Source of the DNA: Loripinus fragilis
Lineage: Eukaryota; Mollusca; Bivalvia; Lucinida; Lucinidae
Assembly: GCA_964019695.1 (NCBI GenBank)
Contig: OZ026526.1
Coordinates: 8,761,254-8,825,253 of the forward strand
Direction: 5' to 3'
Length of the DNA stretch: 64,000 nucleotides
Position numbers and translations under genes: made by a program. The notes under the pieces are model-generated. The model had not been told where the DNA came from. It was given only the letters and a program-made list of their open reading frames with translations, and ran no database searches. This document shows, piece by piece, positions 10,456 through 21,378 of the stretch (position 1 is its first letter; each line of letters starts with the position of its first letter).

Positions 10456-12909
10456 TGTTAAAGAGTCATTTCCTTTTGGACCATATCAGTTGTTTAAAAA
10501 AAAGACAAAAAAAGACTCAGAGTCTTCTTATAAAGCTATGCCCGAATGTCAAAAGATACCAGCAAGATCCACTGCCGTTGTCCCAGTAGTGAGTCTCTTT
10601 GAAAGCTATAATTGAATAATGAATCTACACTACAGACTATGTAAGCTTATTTGACACTGCTCACTCATCTCACTAATCAGCTGCCAACAAATAGTTACTA
10701 CTAATTTCGGTTATATTGACGGTGTGCCGTGGTCCTTCGCTCATTTACATATAAAGCACTCACGACACACCCAATTTATGCACCCACTTTGGCTTTAATA
10801 ATGGAGTTATGACTGTATCCTGTCAATGTCCCACGCCCATTCGTATCGAGTATAGGTGTGGGGCATTTGTAATTCGAATTTTGAAAATGTTCTAAAATAA
10901 CAGTGACCTATATAAGATAGGTCACTGAAAATAAGTACCAATCTTGTAGGGGTCGACGTGACAATTCCGTCTGCACAATGTCACCCCTACTGTCTTGAAA
11001 GTATAAGTTTTTCCGCCTGGAAGGGCTAGGAGGTATATTATTGTTTGTTTATGTTTGCCGCTCTTATATAGTGAGCTATACGTTGATGTTTTTGAGGTAA
11101 CATCATGCACCAAGGGCATCACTCCGCTTCTCCGTCCAGTCCTTGTATACATAAGCTCGCGGGCGGTGTAACTAAGACGCGGACGTCGGTCTACGAAGTT
11201 AGCTTCCCCTAGGGCAAGCTTTGGGAAATAAAATTTTGCCTCTTTTATTATGTTTCTCTATTTTAGTTGCAGATTTTGTGGAGCGGGTGGCGATGAGTCG
11301 GTGTTCTTTGTGATTAATGATCCCCTCAGAGATCTCACTTTTACTCCTTAAAATTTTGAACTCCATTTCAAAAAGATGGCCAGTCATCATGCGATAGCCT
11401 ATTTATTTAGGGGTTTTAAGCGGGTATAGGGGGCTCATTCCTAAGGGGAAGGGTGCCGCTTGGGTATGGTAAGACTCAGAACATGTGTGTGTGTTCTTAG
11501 TTCTCCCAGCATCATATCTTTAAATTTTGCAAGAGGCTTCCAAAAAATAATATACCTTCCGGGTTTCTCGTGTGAAACCGTTAGTGTATATTAACCTTAG
11601 GTTTGCGGGGCATGCATAAGCATGGCAGTCACCTACAGAGCAAGTTTTGGGAAGGTTGAGGGTTAAGTTATTGATGTTTTAGTGGTTAGTGGTGAGTGGT
11701 TAGTTATTAGTATCCTGGTGATGGGTTTTGCAGGTCTGCGAGAAGCGGGAGAGGTATTAATTAACATCTCCCATCCCCTTGAAGCGCTTCGCTGACAAGT
11801 TTGAGTTAGACATGGCAAGCGCGTCGCGATATTTACAAAATTCCAAAATTCCAATCTTCATCTGTGTTGAGCATCCATCCTATCCGTTGAATCTATCCTG
11901 TTGGTCCACAATCCATCCATCGTTGGTATTGCAGCTGTGCAGTAACATCAACCGACACACCAACAGAAAGACCGGCTCAGATGCAGTTGTATGCCCTGAA
12001 GAGACTTTGAATTAACCAGTTTACCAATTCCAAATATCCAAGAAAGAACTGCCCTTAAGTTGCTCTAATACGCGCTATGGTTTGGTGGTTGTGGGTTGGG
12101 CATGTATGTGTGTGATGGCCATTTTGGCCATTATCAGGACAATTTGTTATTTTAAGGGGTAATACGGTAAACGATGCTCGAACCCGCGATTTGCCAATTT
12201 GGGCTTACTTCTAAATAAAGGAGGGGTATAGGGGAGGGGTGGTTGGTATCGCCCTTATCTACTGCTGAAAGAAAGGTTCTTATTAGAGTTTTGTGTACAT
12301 GCAATACAATCCTGGTTGTGTTTAAACACTGATTTTTAGGGCATTATATTTATTTGAGAACGTGCGGTATTAATAATTTAATTATAGATTCCTTTAATTT
12401 ATATCACATTCTTCAATAATTGAAGAGCTAGTTTTAATTTAATGTCTAAAAAGTTATTTTAGAGGCTGTTGAATTTGCTTGGTTCAGCCTTTTAGTTGCT
12501 TTCCTTCACGTTCTCCAATCGTGAAAGTAGGTCATCTATTATATGGCTTGTTTTGCATTGAATTTGCTCTCGTTAAACATCTCCCGGTGCAGAGTAGAAG
12601 GGCCTCATCCATCTATTTCGAACCTGGTGTGTTTGAGTTATCCAAAATTATTATATTCTTTATTTGTATTGCATGTACTGCTGAAATAAAGATTTTATTA
12701 ATTCATACATAGTGATATTATATACATTATATGTACGTGTAAGCATTCAAGAGAAGGTACTATTTCCTAAGAGTGCATTATTATATAAGTATCAGCCGAT
12801 TATTTGTCACGTGCTGTATTCGATTGAATGTTTTGAGTTATCCAATCATGTATATTTGAAGTTTATTTCGTGGCTAACTATATGATTTAATTTCATTAGT
12901 CTTTTCGTC
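10456..12909. other. 2.4-kb stretch with no recognised gene
   Basis: I see no coding motif, RNA gene or repeat unit that I can defend. Open frames are short and lack recognisable composition. A small inverted repeat, GATGGCCATTTTGGCCATTATC, lies near 12113-12134. Confidence 0.45.
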
Positions 12910-13068
12910 ATGTATAAGCGGAGACTAGCTGTATTCGGTAGCTCGCATGTCAGAAATTTGTCTGAATATTATCCGCGGCATGGGCCTGTATTTAGGGTGC
13001 GCTTCTTTTACAAGCCTGGGATGAAGGCACGTCTCATCCCTAAGGGTGAGTGCCAACAAATAGTTTAA
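12910..13068 (+). pseudogene. Exon-like ORF fragment, possibly SGNH-type
   Basis: An ATG-initiated 52-codon frame begins MYKRRLAVFGSSHVRNLSEY and contains FFYKPGMKA. The V-F-G-S-S-H-V-R pattern resembles block I of SGNH/GDSL-type hydrolase domains (G-x-S-H), including those carried by some transposable elements. A TAA ends it, but the frame continues sensibly for another 15 codons to a CAG|GTGAGT splice-donor-like site at 13113/13114. This suggests one nonsense mutation inside a former exon. Function not assigned. Confidence 0.35.
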
Positions 13069-13207
13069 TTGGTTCCTTTAATTGAAGATGAGAAGATAAT
13101 TGATTTGTTACAGGTGAGTTAAGTTCTTTTTTTTTTACTTTACCGTCATTATTTATATACATTTTGTATAAGCTTAATTGTTTGAATAGTGTGACGCATG
13201 ACAGTCA

Positions 13208-13483
13208 GATCCAGGGGTCGCGAGTTCGATCCCGGCCCGGTACCATACTTTCGTGGAGATTGATCATGAAATAATTTCTACGGTCATTCTCCTCCCTTCC
13301 GCTGATTTATTCATGAAGGGTTGTTGTCAGTTACAAGCGAAAGTATGTGTACAAATAACTGGTTAACCGCTTGCTCAAGCCTGCCCAGGAAAAAGAGTGG
13401 TTAAGTGAACTGACCGTACCGCAATGACCACAGCTGTTGACATGGGACGTAAAGCAACAAAAACAAACAAACAAACAAACAAA
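13208..13483 (+). repeat. 5'-truncated tRNA SINE with 12-bp TSD
   Basis: The 12-mer GCATGACAGTCA occurs just before (13196-13207) and just after (13484-13495) the element. The 5' end has a B-box-like GAGTTCGATCCC but no A box, so the insertion is 5'-truncated. The 3' end is ACGTAAAGCAACAAAA running into (AAAC)n. The same family with its own target duplication lies at 17740-17916. Confidence 0.85.
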
Positions 13484-13682
13484 GCATGACAGTCAATACA
13501 GATTGGTTTCCCTTTGAGGATCAAAGATGGCTGATGAAGCAAAGTGAAACTTCAACATGAGTTTTTGTTGGTAAAATAACTGTTACTACATATACGTGCA
13601 GGTACGGACCCGTATCCCTAGACTTGTTAGTTGTTGTTTCACAAACTACCGGACCCCGAGACAGTCCTCATAGGTGTGGCTC

Positions 13683-13775
13683 GGGGTCCGGTACCGGACC
13701 CCTAGAATCAGTGTCTAGGGGTCCGGTACCGGACCCGTAGCCCCGTAGTCTAGAGGTCCGGTACCGGACCCGGAG
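13683..13775. repeat. Three 35-bp units with perfect KpnI palindrome
   Basis: GGTCCGGTACCGGACC, a perfect 16-bp palindrome, occurs at 13685, 13720 and 13755, exactly 35 bp apart. The spacers include CTAG-type steps that extend the symmetry in some units. Related half-copies (CTACCGGACCCC, GCTCGGGGTCCGG) lie just upstream near 13648-13692. Confidence 0.95.
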
Positions 13776-13829
13776 ACAGTGCCTACCCCAAAAACATATC
13801 TGAAATATCAGTCATACCCTATCTGGAAT

Positions 13830-14690
13830 ATCATGCTCTACCGTCCAATCAAGTCACAGTCAGATCACATAACCTTACTAAACGACCTAATAGAACTGGA
13901 AAAGTGGGCTGAGAAGTGGGACATGCGCTTCAATGCCAAAAAGTGCTATATCATGAGTATCAATAATAGATCAACTCATTTCTACAGTCTAAACAATCAT
14001 ATTCTGAAACAAGTTGAAGAAAATCCCTACCTAGGACTTACATTAACTGAAAATCTGAAATGGTCGTCACACATACAAAAATAACCAAGAAAGCTAATTC
14101 TACAATAGGAGTTTTACGTCGGAACCTAAAAAGTTGACCGCAAGATTGTCGGAAGCCAGCATACATATCTCTTGTAAGATCTGTGTTGGACTATGGATCC
14201 ATAATCTGGGACCCTATCTCTCACGTGATATTGAGAAATTAGAAAGAGTTCAGAGACAAGCAGCCCGTATTATTACTGGGGATTACAATTGAGGGAAGAG
14301 GGCAGTGTTACCGGAATGCTTGATATGCTTGAACTTGAAACGCACCAACGTAGGCACAGTAAGCGCAGATTGTTTTTTATTCTTCTATTTACGGTTGTCG
14401 AAGGGATGGTTCCAGCCATTAACACCGAAGATTATTTAAAACCCCCAAAACCAAAGAGACGCATTAAACCAGTGATATATGAAAATTTCAAAAGTGTAAA
14501 TCTAGTGGAAACATTCATTAAATTATGACAGGGGATATGAGATAGAGCAGTGTCGTATTGAACAATTAAAGAACTCGTTTTTCATAAAAAAACCCAAAAA
14601 ACTGTTATTGAGTGGAACCATCTTGAGCAAGAGGTCGTGCATGCTGAGACAATAGAGGGATTTAAGACCCTCCTTAACCACAGAAACTAG
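13830..14690 (+). pseudogene. Non-LTR retrotransposon RT, C-terminal part, decayed
   Basis: Translation in shifting frames gives the region after the RT catalytic domain of Jockey/CR1-like ORF2 proteins: LIELEKWAEKWDMRFNAKKC, then NPYLGLTLTENLKWSSHIQK, then RVQRQAARIITGDY, and a C-terminal PKPKRRIKP block in 14289-14528. At least three frame changes and stop codons break it. The catalytic YADD segment is missing, so this is a 5'-truncated dead copy. Confidence 0.8.
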
Positions 14691-15044
14691 ATATTCTACT
14701 CTCTCTCCCAGTGCGTCTACGCTGAAAAGCCCTGCACTTTGCGGAGGCAGAAGCAGAAGCATACCCCCCCCCCCCAAAGGAATTTTAGCAACCCAAAATA
14801 TAGCCCTATTTTGTACATTGACCTTAAGAAAAAACCTTAAAATGCATAGACATGAAACCATAAACCAATCCACTATTGTGATGATCCCCCAAAAGTATCC
14901 ACAAAATCTTCATACCCCCCCCCCCAAATATTTATTTTCCTGACCCCCCAAAAAATATTGAATCTCAAGATTATGAGGGTAAGATTGGTACCTATAAAAC
15001 TAGTCTCTTGTGGTTAATCATTGTCGCAAGCAGATATATTTGAT
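14691..15044. other. Poly-C-rich spacer between LINE fragments
   Basis: C runs at about 14765, 14885, 14917 and 14944 are followed by AAATATT-like words. No gene. It resembles the C-rich interior of the 1081-1379 MITE only in composition. Confidence 0.4.
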
Positions 15045-15704
15045 CACCATGAATTTTGCAAAGACCTTCGACAAGGTTCCACACAGGAGACTTACATAAA
15101 CCCGAGTATTGTAGGATAAGAAGGTCTACCCATTAGTGGATCATCTCTTGGCTCTCTGGGCGCAGTCAACAAGTAGTCTTAGATGGTCAAGCCTCAGGTC
15201 CAGTCCCTGTTTTATCCAGTTTATCCCAGGTGTCTGTCTAAGGACCGATTCTCTTTTTAATCTTCATAAATGTCGGTAACTTATCGGATAATATCAAAAC
15301 TTCAGCTCGCCTGTTCGGGGGGCGATTGTGTCCTGTATATGAACATTCATTCTTTGCAAGACTGTCTTATTTTGCAGGAAGATCTTGACAGCCTCGCACT
15401 TTCGGAGGCCGATTGACAAATGAAATTTAATGTTGCGAAATGTCACTCTATGAGAGTGACTTGGCATTATTCACACAAACAAATCCTTCACGACTCCACA
15501 CTGCACCAGCAAACCTTGGAAAACGTTCAGTTTGCAAAATACCTTGGCATAACAATCACAGAGAAAATGGATTGGGGTCAACATATCTCTGATATTTCGT
15601 CCAAAGCAAATAAGACTTTAGGTTTCCTACGCATGAATTTGGCTTTCGCACCTAGGAGTACAAAGGAGGTTGCATATACAAAACTTTGGTACGCCCTAAA
15701 TTGT
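15045..15704 (+). pseudogene. Non-LTR retrotransposon RT fragment, decayed
   Basis: Pieces of a second non-LTR RT: AKTFDKVPHRRL (the F-D-K-V-P-H motif of the RT palm), a SQQVVLDGQAS block, LFNLHKC and a degraded active-site region. An open segment at 15420-15761 follows with MKFNVAKCHSMRV, AKYLGITITEKMDWGQHISD and KTLGFLRMNLAFAPRSTKEV. Multiple frameshifts and stops. Its 3' end is cut off at about 15705, where a Penelope-like 3' terminus begins. Confidence 0.8.
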
Positions 15705-15785
15705 CACTTGCCCATATGGTGTCCTGGATCAGGTGTGGTACTTGGTTATATCGTTTCCTGATCTTTACCCTCTTACTTACTTTAC
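15705..15785 (+). repeat. Penelope-like 3' end (subfamily B) fragment
   Basis: GTCCTGGATCAGGTGTGGTA, a CGTTTCCTGATCTTTACCC block and a CTTACTTACTTT tail match the 3' termini at 21110-21180 and 26110-26185. Only about 80 bp is present, joined directly to the LINE fragment. Confidence 0.7.
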
Positions 15786-16019
15786 TCGACGGCGGTGGAG
15801 TTGGCTAGTTTAGTCACTTTTAGAGATCTCTGTCTGGAATGATGTGATGGAATCTGCATCACTGTAATCAGTGACATATATTAGACTTATATAGGTCACT
15901 GCTGTAATTGAGTTTGTTCCGATCTATCACTGTTCTCATAAAATACGAACGTTTGAAATTTTAAGTTTTTGCTGTTATACCACAGGCTTAAAACACTGGG
16001 TGTTGCTACAAACGGAGTT

Positions 16020-16865
16020 TTCAATAATGTTACTTCAGACAAAAATAGTAAGTGAGTATGATCAGGATATACCACAATCACAAACTGCAGACAAACCTGT
16101 GGCATCGTGAGGAAGAGCCACACAACAATCACTAGACACCAGGAAGACAAACAAAGCAAAGCAAACAGCTCTTCTTCCCCATCGAGATGATTGCAAAACA
16201 AGAATGGACACAAAGTAACTCACAACAAAATATAGAACACTTCTGCAAATTATTCGTATACTGAGGCTCTATTTTCAATAAAATACAAAACTAGTGCGTA
16301 TGATTAGGAAATACCACAATCACAAAATGCAGACAAACCCGTGGCACCACGAAGAAGAGCAAAACAACAACCACGAGACACCAGGAAGACAAACAAAGCA
16401 AAGCAACCAACCCCCTCCATCGAGATGATTGCAAAACCAGAATGGACACAAAGCAACGCACAAAGAAACATAGATACAGAATCCCACAACGGGAGCAACA
16501 ATCAACGACGAATCAACAACAAAAGAGCCCCCAGCCTAGAACGGACAGCAGCCAAAGCCAAAGCCACTGGGAGTGGGGGGGGGCTTAAATGCATTTTACT
16601 GGCACCAAATCTTTGCCCCAGATTCTGACATTGTTGAAGTACAAAATATGTCATGTTCGCATGGATGATTCCTAACTATTGCAATGCATCATCATAGAGA
16701 AACAGTGTAATTAAACTAACGTACTATGATGAAACGGAGAAAAGGGCTCACGACTCACAGATAGTCAGAGCTAAAGAAAACCTCAAGCTGAGCCACGGTG
16801 GGCCCACCTACAGCATCAGGCACCAGCCCACCGATTAAAACTTTACGTCAGGGCTGTCATTGAGT
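16020..16865 (-). repeat. Penelope-like 3'UTR (subfamily A), two stacked ends
   Basis: On the minus strand, a 3'UTR from about 16865 (ACGTAAAGTTTTAATCGGTG) runs through the conserved stem-loop (16689-16732) and a CCGTTCTAGG block to a terminal GTGATTGTGGTATTTCCTAA at about 16300. A second terminal segment of the same family (about 16260-16020) follows immediately in the same orientation, as in a partial head-to-tail insertion. No intact coding sequence remains. Confidence 0.75.
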
Positions 16866-16968
16866 CTGACTCAAACCTGCTTTCACTGCAAATATGCAAG
16901 ACAGTAGAAATAATCATTATCCATATAAATCCAGCTAACTTTTGATGGGATATAGACAGACAATGCAG

Positions 16969-17030
16969 ACCCAGATCAGGCGCCACAAAACGCTGCGTCT
17001 GATCTGGGTCATCACTGTTTGCTAACAGAG
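16969..17030. repeat. GATCAG hairpin element
   Basis: GACCCAGATCAGGCG pairs with the downstream CGTCTGATCTGGGTC. A CATCACTGTTTGCTAA block follows, the same tail as other members of this hairpin family in the window. Confidence 0.65.
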
Positions 17031-17163
17031 AGTGCTGTTAAAGCTGTTAAAGTTGAAAAAGTAAAATTATATCCAATAAGCTCCCTTGAACGGATTGATG
17101 AGTGGAAATTCCGTTCAGCTTGAATAAGTAAAAACTCGTCACGGTTTTATAAGGATCATGGCA

Positions 17164-17558
17164 GTTAGGCGAAAAAAATGATCAAAGGTTCACAGTTTTT
17201 CAGTTTCTTTCTTTTCTTTACTTTAAATTATTATTATTTTCGGTTTTTTTTAACAAATACTTTAGCTTTGTTTTTTTGGCTGTGGTCAAAATAATAAAAT
17301 CTTCTCAAGACGACCAGAATAGCTACCTTCGACTTTTTATTAGCTTCACTTTATTTATGAACGAATTACTGTTTATTTTGTCCATAGCCTCAAAATATTG
17401 ATACAACTGTATTTTTGATGTTGGTTATGATAATGAAAATGTTATTGTATTACAATGTATGGCATGTATATTTGTAAAATGTTTTGAAATATGAAAATAA
17501 ATTAGAGAAAAAAACCGTTTCAAATTGTTTCTCCGTTAGTTTTTGCCTTTAGATAATA
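17164..17558 (+). repeat. 395-bp dispersed repeat, copy 1
   Basis: Nearly identical to 18616-19007 in the same orientation. Both run from TTAGGCGAAAAAAATGATCA to CCGTTAGTTTTTGCCTTTAG. Copy 2 has scattered substitutions and short indels in the T-rich part. AT-rich, no ORF. Confidence 0.85.
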
Positions 17559-17739
17559 TTTAATGCCCATTGCTGGTATGTGTCTTTTTACCACCTTATA
17601 CAGGAACGCCAGCCTCTATTGGCATCGTTTCTCTTAATTTGTTGGGTTGGTAGGTCTGTCATTTAACATTTTTGTTACACATCCTTCTTGTCTGGATGTG
17701 TAGTCACGGGTGATGAAACGGGCGGCAAATCGTTGTATT

Positions 17740-17916
17740 TGTTTGTTTTGTTGCCTTACGTCCCAAGTCGACAGCTATGGTCATGGCGGGACGGTCAATT
17801 CACCTCACCACACATTTTCCTGGGCAAGCTTGAACAAGCGGTTAACCAGTAATTCGTGCACATACTTTCGCCTGTTACTGACAACAACCCTCCATAAATG
17901 ATTCAGCGGAAGGGAA
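17740..17916 (-). repeat. 5'-truncated tRNA SINE with 13-bp TSD
   Basis: AAATCGTTGTATT flanks the element at 17727-17739 and 17917-17929. On the minus strand it contains CTTCCGCTGAATCATTTATG, a GCTTGCCCAGGAAAA block and a GACGTAAGGCAACAAAACAA end, matching the SINE at 13208-13483. It is even more 5'-truncated, with no promoter boxes left. Confidence 0.85.
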
Positions 17917-18139
17917 AAATCGTTGTATTCTCTCCAAACTGTCTATGTTGCTTTGGATGTAGGGGCCACAGATGATATATTCAAATTTAGAGCGAACTAG
18001 AGCTAGATAAGCATTTTCCCTGCATGATTTTGGACAGTGGGGGATGGCTTTCTTCTGAGAAAACCGAGCGTACAGTTTGTCTTTTTACCGATGTTATTTA
18101 TGTGTGTTTTCCATTTTTAATACATAGAATTTTTTTAGC

Positions 18140-18420
18140 AATAATAGTGGTACCACTCATTATGACTCTCTCCAGGGGTCATACTGGGCAGATCAAAAGG
18201 ACAGTCATAGTGAGGTGATTATGACTTCCTTACAGGGACAATAAAGTGGTCCCATGAAGGGATTAGGTAATTTATGATAAATATTGATATTTATCTTAGT
18301 GAAAGAAACTGTGTTGTATACAGGTAAACCCCCCTTTGAGGCCCCATTAATTTTGTGAGATACTGAAACTGTCCCTTATCAGTTAATCATTTAATGAGTT
18401 TAATTGGACAGGAATATATG
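18140..18420 (+). repeat. 280-bp dispersed repeat, copy 1
   Basis: Shares ordered blocks with 63105-63390: AGTGGTACCACT, GAGGTGATTATGACTTCCTT, ATGAAGG with a TTAGGTA block, GAGATACTGAAACTG and TTGGACAG with AATATATG. The copies are moderately diverged. No ORF is shared. Confidence 0.75.
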
Positions 18421-18615
18421 TCTTAAAGCTGGCTGTAATAGCAAGACAAAGGTAGTGATTGTCCTGCACTTGTTTATGGTTCTGATCATTGACTGTGTAG
18501 AAATAACTTGTTTTGAATCTGGAACTGGCAGGCGGACCTTCTTTGCATTAAACTTCATTCACCAAATTCCTTTGCCTCGTTCTGTAATTTATTAACAACC
18601 TAAAGGAAGAACTTA

Positions 18616-19007
18616 GTTAGGCGAAAAAAATGATCAAAGGTTCACATTTTTTCATTTTCTTTTTTTCTTTACTTTAAAAAATTATTATTTTGTTTTTTAA
18701 CGAATATTTTTGCTTTGTTTTTTGGCTGCGGTCAAAATAATTAAGTCTTCTCAAGACGACCAGAATAGCTACCTTTGACTTTTTATTAGCTTCACTTTAT
18801 TTATGAACGAATTACTGTTTATTTTGTCCATAGCCTCAAAATATTGATACAACTGTATTTTTGATGTTGGTTATGAGAATGAAAGTGTTATTGTATTACA
18901 ATGTATGGCATGTATATTTGTAAAATGTTTTGAAATATGAAAATAAATTAGAGAAAAAAACCGTTTCAAATTGTTTCTCCGTTAGTTTTTGCCTTTAGAT
19001 TATATTT
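18616..19007 (+). repeat. 395-bp dispersed repeat, copy 2
   Basis: Same repeat as 17164-17558. It ends five bases before retroelement coding sequence resumes at 19012, so the junction marks an old insertion or truncation. Confidence 0.85.
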
Positions 19008-19011
19008 ATTT

Positions 19012-19692
19012 TGGATATCATGCGACAGTCTGCATGCCTAGTTTTAAACCCAATCACGGTTTATAGCTATGGTTTCCTCTTTAATTGAACGACGGTGAAT
19101 CAGGCCTCAGACTCTATGACGGCTCTGACGTAAAGTTTTAATCGGTGGGTTGGTGCCTGATGCTTATCTGTAGCTGGACCCACCGTGGCTCAACTTGAGG
19201 TTTTCTTTAGCCCTGACTATCTGTGAGTCATGAGCCCTTTTCTTTGTCTCATCATGGAGTGTTATTTTGATTAGAGTGTTTTCCATGATGATACATTGCA
19301 TTAGTTAAATGGCCTCCATGCGCGCTGAATATTTCTTGTACTTCAACAACAGCAGAATCTAGGGCGAAGATTTGGTACCAGTAAAATGCATTTAAGCCCA
19401 CCAGTGGCTTAGGCTGCTGTCCGTTCTAAGGCGGTGGTTCTGTTGTTGTTGACTTTTTGTTTATTGTTACTCCCATTGTGGGAGTCTGTAATTGTTCTAT
19501 GCATTGTTGTACGTTGCTTTATGTCCATTCTTGTATTGCAATCATCTTGATGGGGAAGAGAGAGCTGATTGCTTTGCTTAATTTGTCTTCCTGGTGTCTC
19601 GATATGGTTGAGCGGCTCTTCCTCGCGGTGCCACGGGGTTGTCTGCAGTTTGTGATTGTGATATTTCCTGATCATACTCACTTACTATTTTT
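19012..19692 (+). repeat. Penelope-like RT C-terminus plus 3'UTR (subfamily A)
   Basis: It starts in the last codons of the RT protein (the MRQSACLVLNPITV-like stretch) and passes the conserved stop region. The 3'UTR follows: the stem-loop at 19249-19291, the CCGTTCTAAGGCGGTGGTTC block and a terminal TTTCCTGATCATACTCACTT. Relative to other copies, a Cys codon in the C-terminal FN(C)TP motif is TGA here. Confidence 0.8.
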
Positions 19693-20780
19693 AGTACTGC
19701 TGATACTTATGAGCAAAATTTGCGTGACGAAAGGTCTGTCGTTGGTAGGCATTGGTGTCATGTGGCTGCTAAATTTGGCGTGTTTGTTGATGAGGATCAT
19801 AGCAAGTTTTCTACGTTATATTGATTACCTAAGCTTCATTATAACCCTGTAAGTCACATTTAATTGCTAATTCTAGCCCATGTACTACTAATGAGGTGTC
19901 TATAATTTTGATTTATTGCCTAATAGCGATTAGAAGCCATGTTGTAAAATATTGTGAAACAGTTTATGAGAGGAATGGTAAAAATCTATTTTGGTCTATT
20001 AAAAATTCAGGTGAGATTCTTAATAAATTAAAATCTTAAGGTACCAGTAAAATGCATTTAAGCCCCACGGTGGCCTAGGCTGCTGTCCATTCTAAGGCGG
20101 TGGTTCTGTTGTTGTTGACTTTTTGTTTATTGTTACTCCCATTGTGGGAGTCTGTAATTGTTCTATGTTTTGTTGTACGTTACTTTATGTCCATTCTAGT
20201 ATTGCAATCATCTTGATGGGGAAGAGAGAGCTGGTTGCTTTACATAATTTGTCTTCCTGGTGTCTCGTGATGGTTGAGCGGCTCTTCCTCGCGGTGCCAT
20301 GGGGTTGTCTGCAGTTTGTGATTGTGGTATTTCCTGATCATACTCACTTACTATTCTTGGTTGTCTACATACGATTTCTCTACTCTCTTTACTACATTGC
20401 CTCATAATCTAATCAAAGAAAAACTAGCTGAATTAATAGATTAAAAAAATTACCAGAAAGGGCTCACTTTATTTGGCTTGTAATTAGAAACAGGCATTTT
20501 TCACTTCTGAACAAACTAAACAATATGATTTGTGGTATTGTCAGAAAGTTTGTGATGCTCTTCATATCTTTTGGACAATATTTTTATAAGATCTGGCTGG
20601 GAATTGTATCGAAAAATTGTAGGTATTCCAATGGGTACTAATTGTGCTCCCCTTTGTTGCAGAGCTGTTTTTGTTTTGTTATGAGAGATACTTCATGTTG
20701 CCTCTTTTCAATAATATTTAATCAAACTGATGTTATTGAAGCATTTAACTCATTCTGATAAAACCTGATCTGCACTTATG
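19693..20780 (+). pseudogene. Penelope-like reverse transcriptase, broken copy
   Basis: Before 20041 the frame reads HVAAKFGVFVDEDHSKFSTL, a LPKLH-like motif and VYERNGKNLFWS-like residues. After 20360 it resumes with LYYIAS/LPH-like residues, the PMGTNCAPL segment and FCYERYFM. The middle is displaced by a nested 3' end (20041-20360). Stops and frameshifts throughout. Only one of the RT catalytic boxes survives. Confidence 0.7.
20041..20360 (+). mobile_element. Penelope-like 3' terminal copy nested in RT
   Basis: A 320-bp copy of the subfamily A 3' terminus (GTACCAGTAAAATGCATTTA to CTGATCATACTCACTTACTA) interrupts the RT coding sequence. Comparison with 22440-22500 shows the flanking RT sequence is continuous apart from this insert and loss of roughly 20 bases. 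It is in the same orientation as its host. Confidence 0.75.
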
Positions 20781-20784
20781 ATGC

Positions 20785-21180
20785 CCGCCGGTAGCTGTGG
20801 CTAGATCAGGTGAAACTGGTTTAAGCCTTCCAGTAAAATATTTTACTGACCGCTCCAACGCGGCACTTCTTTTGCGGATCTTTTATGTTTTTTCCATCTT
20901 ATGTTTGTCATGCCTTTGTGCGTGTCTGTTTATTTGTGCCTTGTGGTCACCTGCTGGGAAAGGGCCGACCTCTTGGCTCTCGTTTGTGGTGTCTAACCTT
21001 GAGATTATCATGCTTTCTTGTCTGTTCGTTGTAGTTTTGTGGTCACCTACTTGGAAAGGGGTAACCTATGTGATGTTTTCTTGTGTTTTTATCACTTTCC
21101 CATGTGGTGTCCTGGGTCAGGTGTGGTACTTGATTGTATCAATTCCTGATCTTTGCACCTTTACTTACTTTAATAATATA
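20785..21180 (+). repeat. Penelope-like 3' end (subfamily B)
   Basis: Runs from AACTGGTTTAAGCCTTCCAG through a CGCGGCACTTCTTTTGCGG block to GTGTGGTACTTGATTGTATC, a CCTGATCTTTGCACC block and CTTACTT. The open frame across it is incidental. Confidence 0.75.
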
Positions 21181-21195
21181 TTTCATGGCTGCTAA

Positions 21196-21378
21196 AACTA
21201 AGTGAGTATTATCATGAAATGCCACAATCACACAAAGCAGACCAAACTACGGCACCGTGAGGAAGAGACACAGAATATTACCAGTCACATGGCATCAAAA
21301 GCCAAAAAACGTAAAGCAACCAGTTCTCTCTTCCTATCCCTAGCGAGATGATATCAAAACTAGGAACGACACTTAGTT
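21196..21378 (-). repeat. Penelope-like 3' end (subfamily A), tail-to-tail
   Basis: Reverse copy of the subfamily A terminus: AAACTAAGTGAGTATTATCA on the plus strand is the complement of the usual GATCATACTCACTTA end. It abuts the plus-strand subfamily B end at 21180, giving a tail-to-tail pair. Confidence 0.7.

Noticed and set aside
13779..14084. Host gene encoding a 101-aa protein
   Set aside because: The residues match the post-RT region of non-LTR retrotransposon ORF2, and the frame continues, broken, on both sides.
19457..20407. Cys/Val-rich membrane-protein-like ORFs
   Set aside because: The same frames appear in every copy of the Penelope-like 3'UTR (19457, 20123, 23789, 40863). They are by-products of the non-coding 3' end.
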